Source: Climacium dendroides (Eukaryota > Streptophyta > Bryopsida > Hypnales > Climaciaceae). From it: a stretch of DNA of 64,000 nucleotides. The position numbers and the translations under genes are program-made. Positions 58,784 to 64,000 of the stretch are shown here, one piece after another. Below the pieces are notes generated by a model. The model had not been told where the DNA came from and searched no databases. It saw only the letters and a list, made by a program, of their open reading frames with translations. Numbering within the stretch: position 1 is the first letter of the stretch; each line of letters opens with the position of its first letter. The DNA lies in assembly GCA_950106755.1 (NCBI GenBank), contig OX467086.1, positions 29,282,001-29,346,000 of the forward strand, written 5' to 3'.

Positions 58784-61700
58784 GAGAGTAATATACATGC
58801 CAAGTTTCAAGGTCAAAAGATTTATATGAATGGAGATATTCCAAATCAACCAATATGTTTGTGTGAAAACAATTTTGCTAGCTAATACCAACTTTGGTTA
58901 TCTTTTGAAGACTGAAAAAATAATTTATTTACCATGAAAGTTTTGGCATTAGATCATTTGTATATTGATAATGTATGTGCTAAATCTCAAATCAAAAGAC
59001 TCACACAAATGGAATTATTCTAAATCTACCAACATATGTAGTTGTGAGAAACAATTTTCTATTGCCCAATTTGACACTATCTCAAAGGTTGAAAATTTGT
59101 TTATTTACCATGAAATTTTTGTTATGACATCATCTCTATAATGATAACATGAATTACAAATTTTAAAATTTTAAAATTCACACAAATGGTGATATTCCAA
59201 ATCTACCAACATGTGTCTTCCATAAGTTGCAATCATTGCTTGTAACTGAGAAGGTATAAAGCGACATAAATCAAAGAACTTTATACCACTAATTGACCTC
59301 CACTCTCTTTCAGTGACTACCTTTAACTCTTTTAAGTTTCAAGGGTATGTTTTATCAATTTGGATAGTATCTTTCAAAATCTTTTAAAGATTTTCAAATT
59401 GATTGAAAATAGGAGAGTTTGCAAGCCAATTAAGCTTCTCAATAAGGCATATTTGTCTCCATTTTTCACACAATTTGTTGTAGTGGGCAAAGTATACTAG
59501 GTTCCATAAGCAATCTATGTGAAACTTTACCTATAATATAAAGCAACTAGCCATCATAGACCACTTCTACAAAATCCTTAGCAAAACCTCAATCTTTGGC
59601 ATAAATAACAAATTTTAACTTTTGCTCTCTAGCAAATGCACCTCAAATCATTAAAGAAGTTTGTTCACTTTTAAAAGTAGAAACTATACAATTTGATGAA
59701 TAGTGTCGTCACATTATAAATAAGTGTGCTATTTAAAAATATATATTTATATGGATTTTGGTTGGATTTGGTAATATCATTTGAGATGGCTTCAAAGTAA
59801 CATTTCTTTCTTAAGAACTATAAAAAAGAAAGATTTACTAAAAGAGCTTCATCAAATTTGATGTCATTTTTCTTTGTTTATTATTTTAGGATCAAGTATG
59901 ACAAACTGGAGGGTTTTTTTGAGTCTCAAGATGAAGAATCGGAGTCAGAGCCTAGATTTGAGGTTTTTTTTAATCTCAACTACCGGATCAACCTCTTTTT
60001 CTATCAAGTCTTGCACCGTTTCATGAGCACCTACAAGATGAAGTTAGACCTTCTCAACCACCGAAGCAGTCGTGTGTGGAGTAGTGATGGCATGGGAATC
60101 TTCATTACGATGCTCAAGCATTAGTGATTTTGTTGCAAGTAGGGTGTATTGAGTTCAATGGTTAAGAGGTGACGTTTGAAGGCAATTTTAAAGGTCTAAG
60201 TGACAATCAATATAACTGCATGGTTAGGTCTATTAAAGAAAATCACAACCATCAACAATAGTTAGAAGGGCCAATTAACCCTTTAACTAAATCTGATCAT
60301 GTGGATTACATTGTTGCACTATCAAACACATCTTCAAATTCTTGCAGATGGAGTAATGTTTTTCTTGAAACTTTATTTTTTACCTCTAATAGATGTTTAC
60401 TTAAGTCTTAGACTTTGATTTGTCTTTAGAAGTATTTTTAATGGTTATTTGTTATATTTAAAGGAAATTGGAGTAGATGTAATTTGCCCTTTCATGTACT
60501 ACAAAGCCATTTTGGCTTAAATGCCCTTTCATAGATTAGAAAGGCATTTTGGTTTAAATGCCCTTTCGTGGACTAAAAAGGCATTTTTGACTTAGACAAA
60601 GGGATAGATAAGATTGTAGGAAGGTAAATAAAGATAGCCAATAAAGATTTAATGTCCATGTGGCTTAGGCATGGGTTGATGTGGCTCCTTTATGTAGGAT
60701 AAGGAGTCAGGGTCTTTTCCCTCCTTCTCCATTTTATTTTTTGGGAAGTGTATGTTTTTCAAGGAGAAGAAATGTCTTGTATATACTTTGGATTTAAATG
60801 AAATTTTGTGAGGATATTCTTCTTTTGGGGGGTACTTGAAAATATATGATATGTTCAATTTGGAATTTAGGTGTAAGAGTTATGCTTGATGAAGTGAACA
60901 AGGGTCAACTGTCAACAAAATTTAAGGACAGTAACTTTGAGGGCTTATAGAATTTTGGTTGTAGTGTTTTTTATTCTGACTTTTGAGAATGCTATGTATA
61001 AAGTTGTTATCTATCTATAAACACAAACTTCTCTCAATTTGGAGTTAAAATGAGAAAGTTATGGTTATTTGAGTGAAAGAGTGAAGAGTTGCTGCTCAAA
61101 ACTAAGACTTTGAGAATGTCTCAACTTTGACAACGCTTATTGAACGTGCTTGTTAGTTTTTGAAGTTGATTTTTGGAGGGTATTTAGATGTTGTATTTAG
61201 TTTCTCAAAAACTTATGATTCAAACATTTGGAGTTTTTATGAGGTCAAGGCATTCTCTAAAGTAAAAGAGTGTAAAACTGCCTTTGAAAGTGAAGAAGTA
61301 ATCTTTGACAAGCTATGAAATCCAGATAACATCTTTTTTGTTTTTGAAATTGAAAAAGTTTGTTGAATATTTTATTAACTTTTCGAAAAGCTAAGGGATG
61401 CTTGAATTGGAGTTTATATGCAATTTTTATACTTATATAAAGTACGGTGGCATTTTCAAGAAGATTTTCAAAGGTTTGAATTATTGTATACGACTTATAT
61501 AGTTTAGCACATGGTTTATAATATTTATACATGGTATATACAAGTATGAATATGGTATATTTATGTATTTTATACGAGTATAATATACAATACTTGTACT
61601 ATATTTATACATAGCAACAACAAGTATTGAAATATTCTATTTATATGTATCATACAAGTATTCATTTAAGATTATAAGTACTATTTGTATGAGATTTGTG

Positions 61701-63432
61701 CATACTTTAATGTATGTAGGATCTCATATAGTACGTGATGCCCTTTTTTTTTATTATAAGTGGTAATCCCTTTCATTTTTTATAACTCTTTCTCATGTCT
61801 TAAGCTAAATCTGATTGTAACCCAAGGCTCAACGTTTTTCCAAAACAGAACCCTTCTATTTGATAGTGCACATATGCAGTTATGAATATTTCTCACCATG
61901 TGGCAAAAAATACCTTTAGAATTGGGCCGATGCAAAGTATTTGAACCTTAGATGCCTTCAAGAAATTAACTCTTCATTAGTTTTGATGAATTTATATCTA
62001 AACAACCTTGAACAAAAAAGAGCAACATTCCAAAATCACCTAATTGTGTGTTTTATCACTCCTCAAACATTCTAATATATGTTCTAAAAGCTAAAACAGT
62101 CTCTTAGACCAAAAACCTACTTAGAAATTGCAATTAGAGGCACAAATGGGCTAAATTTGAGCCCTAAAAGCACATAATCAATCACCCAAACAATTAATCT
62201 TCCACATGCATTGATATCATATACTTTCTCAAGTTCTTAGATCTAATACTAACCACTTAGCCTTCATTTTTAAGCACTTTTAGTATTGTATTTCTATCAA
62301 AGCACTCTCACTAACTAACCCTAATCTTAACTTAACTTAGATGGTACCTCCACACTTACTCAAGATCCACAAGAAATAAGATTCTCTATTCACACCTCAA
62401 CTATTGAAAACCAAATACATTTCATTCATTATAAACAAACACAATTAACAAGTTTCCTTCAATCCAGCCTTCAATCCGAACTAGGTTTTTCCATCTGGCC
62501 CCAATTAATGTAAATCCCTTGGACCAAATTCTAGGGCCAAATTTCCAATTTATGTGCTCTTAGATTTTCTCAATGCTCAATTAAAAAAATATAAAACACG
62601 TATATTTACCTTTTCCTTTCTCTCCCTATTTTTTCTATTTGGAAAAAAAAGTGGAGTTCTTTGACTTCTTCCGAACTTCAATTCCTTTTGCTTGACATTG
62701 AAACTAGAGTTGAAGCTTTAGAGTAGTTGTCATTTATTTTCATGAGAATTTCAAGAATTTCAAAAAATAAATAATTTTGATCTTGTCACTATAGGGGTTT
62801 GAAAATAATCACATAACTAAACACACAATTTGAGAAAATATTTCTTTTTTTATCTCTTTTTTAAATCTATATTTTAAATGTTAATATTTTTAAATATAGA
62901 TTTTTTTATTATGAGAACTTGAATGAATTCAATGATAAATGCAAATTAGAATTTCCCGTACATGTTTCTAGTACCGTAATCTTTCTTTATCATATTCTTT
63001 TTTCAAGTATCTATCATCATAATTGGTAAATTTACACATCATCTCACAGATGTTAGATTTTGTGGCATAACTTCAACAATGACTTCCATTTACAAACTTG
63101 TGTTTGATAAGAAATGTACCCAAAAAAATCACCAAAAAATCATTGTTTTTAACCAAATAAACATCTCATATAAATGAACAAATCAGTAAATGGAATGAAA
63201 CTAACATTTCATGTTCAGAGAAGGAAAACAAGAAATGTATAAAAAAAAAATTTATTATTTAAGCATGTACCAAATAAACATCTTATGTTATTGAAAGAAC
63301 AATTATATAGAACAATAGCCTGTGATATAATTTTTTATTCTAATATTACACTATTAAAACTATTTATTGTAATAAAAAATTTATAACAAAAAATTTAAAG
63401 ATATTCTAAAATGGAGAAATTCTTATTTTAAC

Positions 63433-63585
63433 CATGGTTGTCATACTGGACAAGTTACTATTCATTTCTTGTCTTGTAGGACGAGTTACTATTCATCAAA
63501 TGTACTTCTCAAGTACATTTGATGAATAATAACTTGTCCTACAGGACAAAAAATGAATAGTAACTTGTCCAGTATGACAACCATG
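63433..63585. mobile_element. foldback MITE, 8-bp target duplication, copy 2
   Basis: Same family as 25989-26142, 153 bp, starting CATGGTTGTCATAC and ending GTATGACAACCATG. It is flanked by a perfect 8-bp duplication ATTTTAAC at 63425-63432 and 63586-63593. About 93-95% alike to copy 1 by eye. Confidence 0.92.
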
Positions 63586-64000
63586 ATTTTAACTGAAGTA
63601 TATCAAATAGTAGAAACACTTAGTTTTACTTTTTTTTAAATATTTTATATATTTAATAAATCAAATAAATTAATCACATTCAAATTGATGGTCAAAGTCA
63701 ATTTTAAAATTATAAACTGATTTTTATTAATAAAAGAAGTTCCTAAGTTGTAATTAAACAAAAATGTTAACAAAAATTTGTAAAGTCATTCTATACATAA
63801 CATTCAAGAACAACCCCAATGCTCCCAAAATATATACAGGTACTAGATGGGAGGAATTTTCTTGAGCTTACAATTAATAATAAGTATGTACCTAAAAAAA
63901 TAAAAGACCTTGTATTGGTAGACGGTGAAGATTTGTACAATCCAATGGAGGAGTCCAATTTGGCCCCAATCTAGCTCTAAATGGGAGTTCAGGCCATCCA

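Larger units (their letters stand above)
55401..64000. other. AT-rich repeat-bearing spacer
   Basis: No convincing coding frame. The longest, 59858-60124 (+, 88 codons), has no recognisable domain and low-complexity start. The region contains two copies of an inverted-repeat family (56571-57140 and 58299-58783) and one foldback MITE (63433-63585). Remaining sequence shows only AT-rich simple tracts. Confidence 0.6.

Noticed and set aside
59858..60124. 88-codon plus-strand frame
   Set aside because: Phe-rich low-complexity start, AT-rich surroundings and no recognisable family.
1..64000. Searched by eye for tRNA and rRNA genes
   Set aside because: No GGTTCGAATCC-type tRNA arm with a paired acceptor stem and no rRNA-like block was seen; a covariance-model search would settle it.

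Overview
The window looks like nuclear DNA of a non-seed land plant, most likely a bryophyte. This is inferred from plant-only gene families (a phytochrome A F-box protein of the EID1 type, an MRS2 magnesium transporter, a GIL1/DUF641 protein), short GT-AG introns, and GC-balanced exons set in very AT-rich spacers full of small DNA transposons. No prokaryotic operon, rRNA, tRNA or CRISPR array was seen. The species cannot be fixed without a search.

Layout. 0-13 kb holds ordinary genes: the last exon of an EID1-like gene (+), a repeat-rich membrane-anchored protein of unknown function (-), a 973-bp TTAA-flanked element, and a complete four-exon MRS2 gene (-). 13-18.8 kb is an AT-rich spacer. 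18.8-19.8 kb is a single-exon GIL1/DUF641 gene (+). 20-28 kb is repeat land: a gag relic, a 20-bp minisatellite, a foldback element with perfect 8-bp target duplications, and a CACTA-ended element.

28-55 kb is the unusual part. The SNARE and membrane-anchor exons of a syntaxin-like gene (28.0-29.8 kb, -) and its N-terminal and Habc exons (51.0-54.5 kb, -) lie about 21 kb apart, on the same strand and in the right order. Between them sit a decayed MULE/SWIM transposase (-), an 11-exon gene joining a ParB-like domain to a DNA N6/N4-methyltransferase-like domain (-), a CstF77 fragment (+) and a pfkB kinase fragment (-). Near-perfect 18-19 bp palindromes (CCTCTCGG..CCGAGAGG) occur only at 31.5-42.9 kb, around the transposase relic and the ParB-methyltransferase gene, including three copies in a 107-bp tandem array in that gene's first intron.

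55-64 kb is AT-rich with two opposed copies of one inverted-repeat family and a second copy of the 8-bp-duplication foldback element. The strongest candidate for something undescribed is the intron-containing ParB/methyltransferase gene with its local palindromes. All coordinates were worked out by eye from splice signals and reading frame, so exon ends may be off by a base or two.
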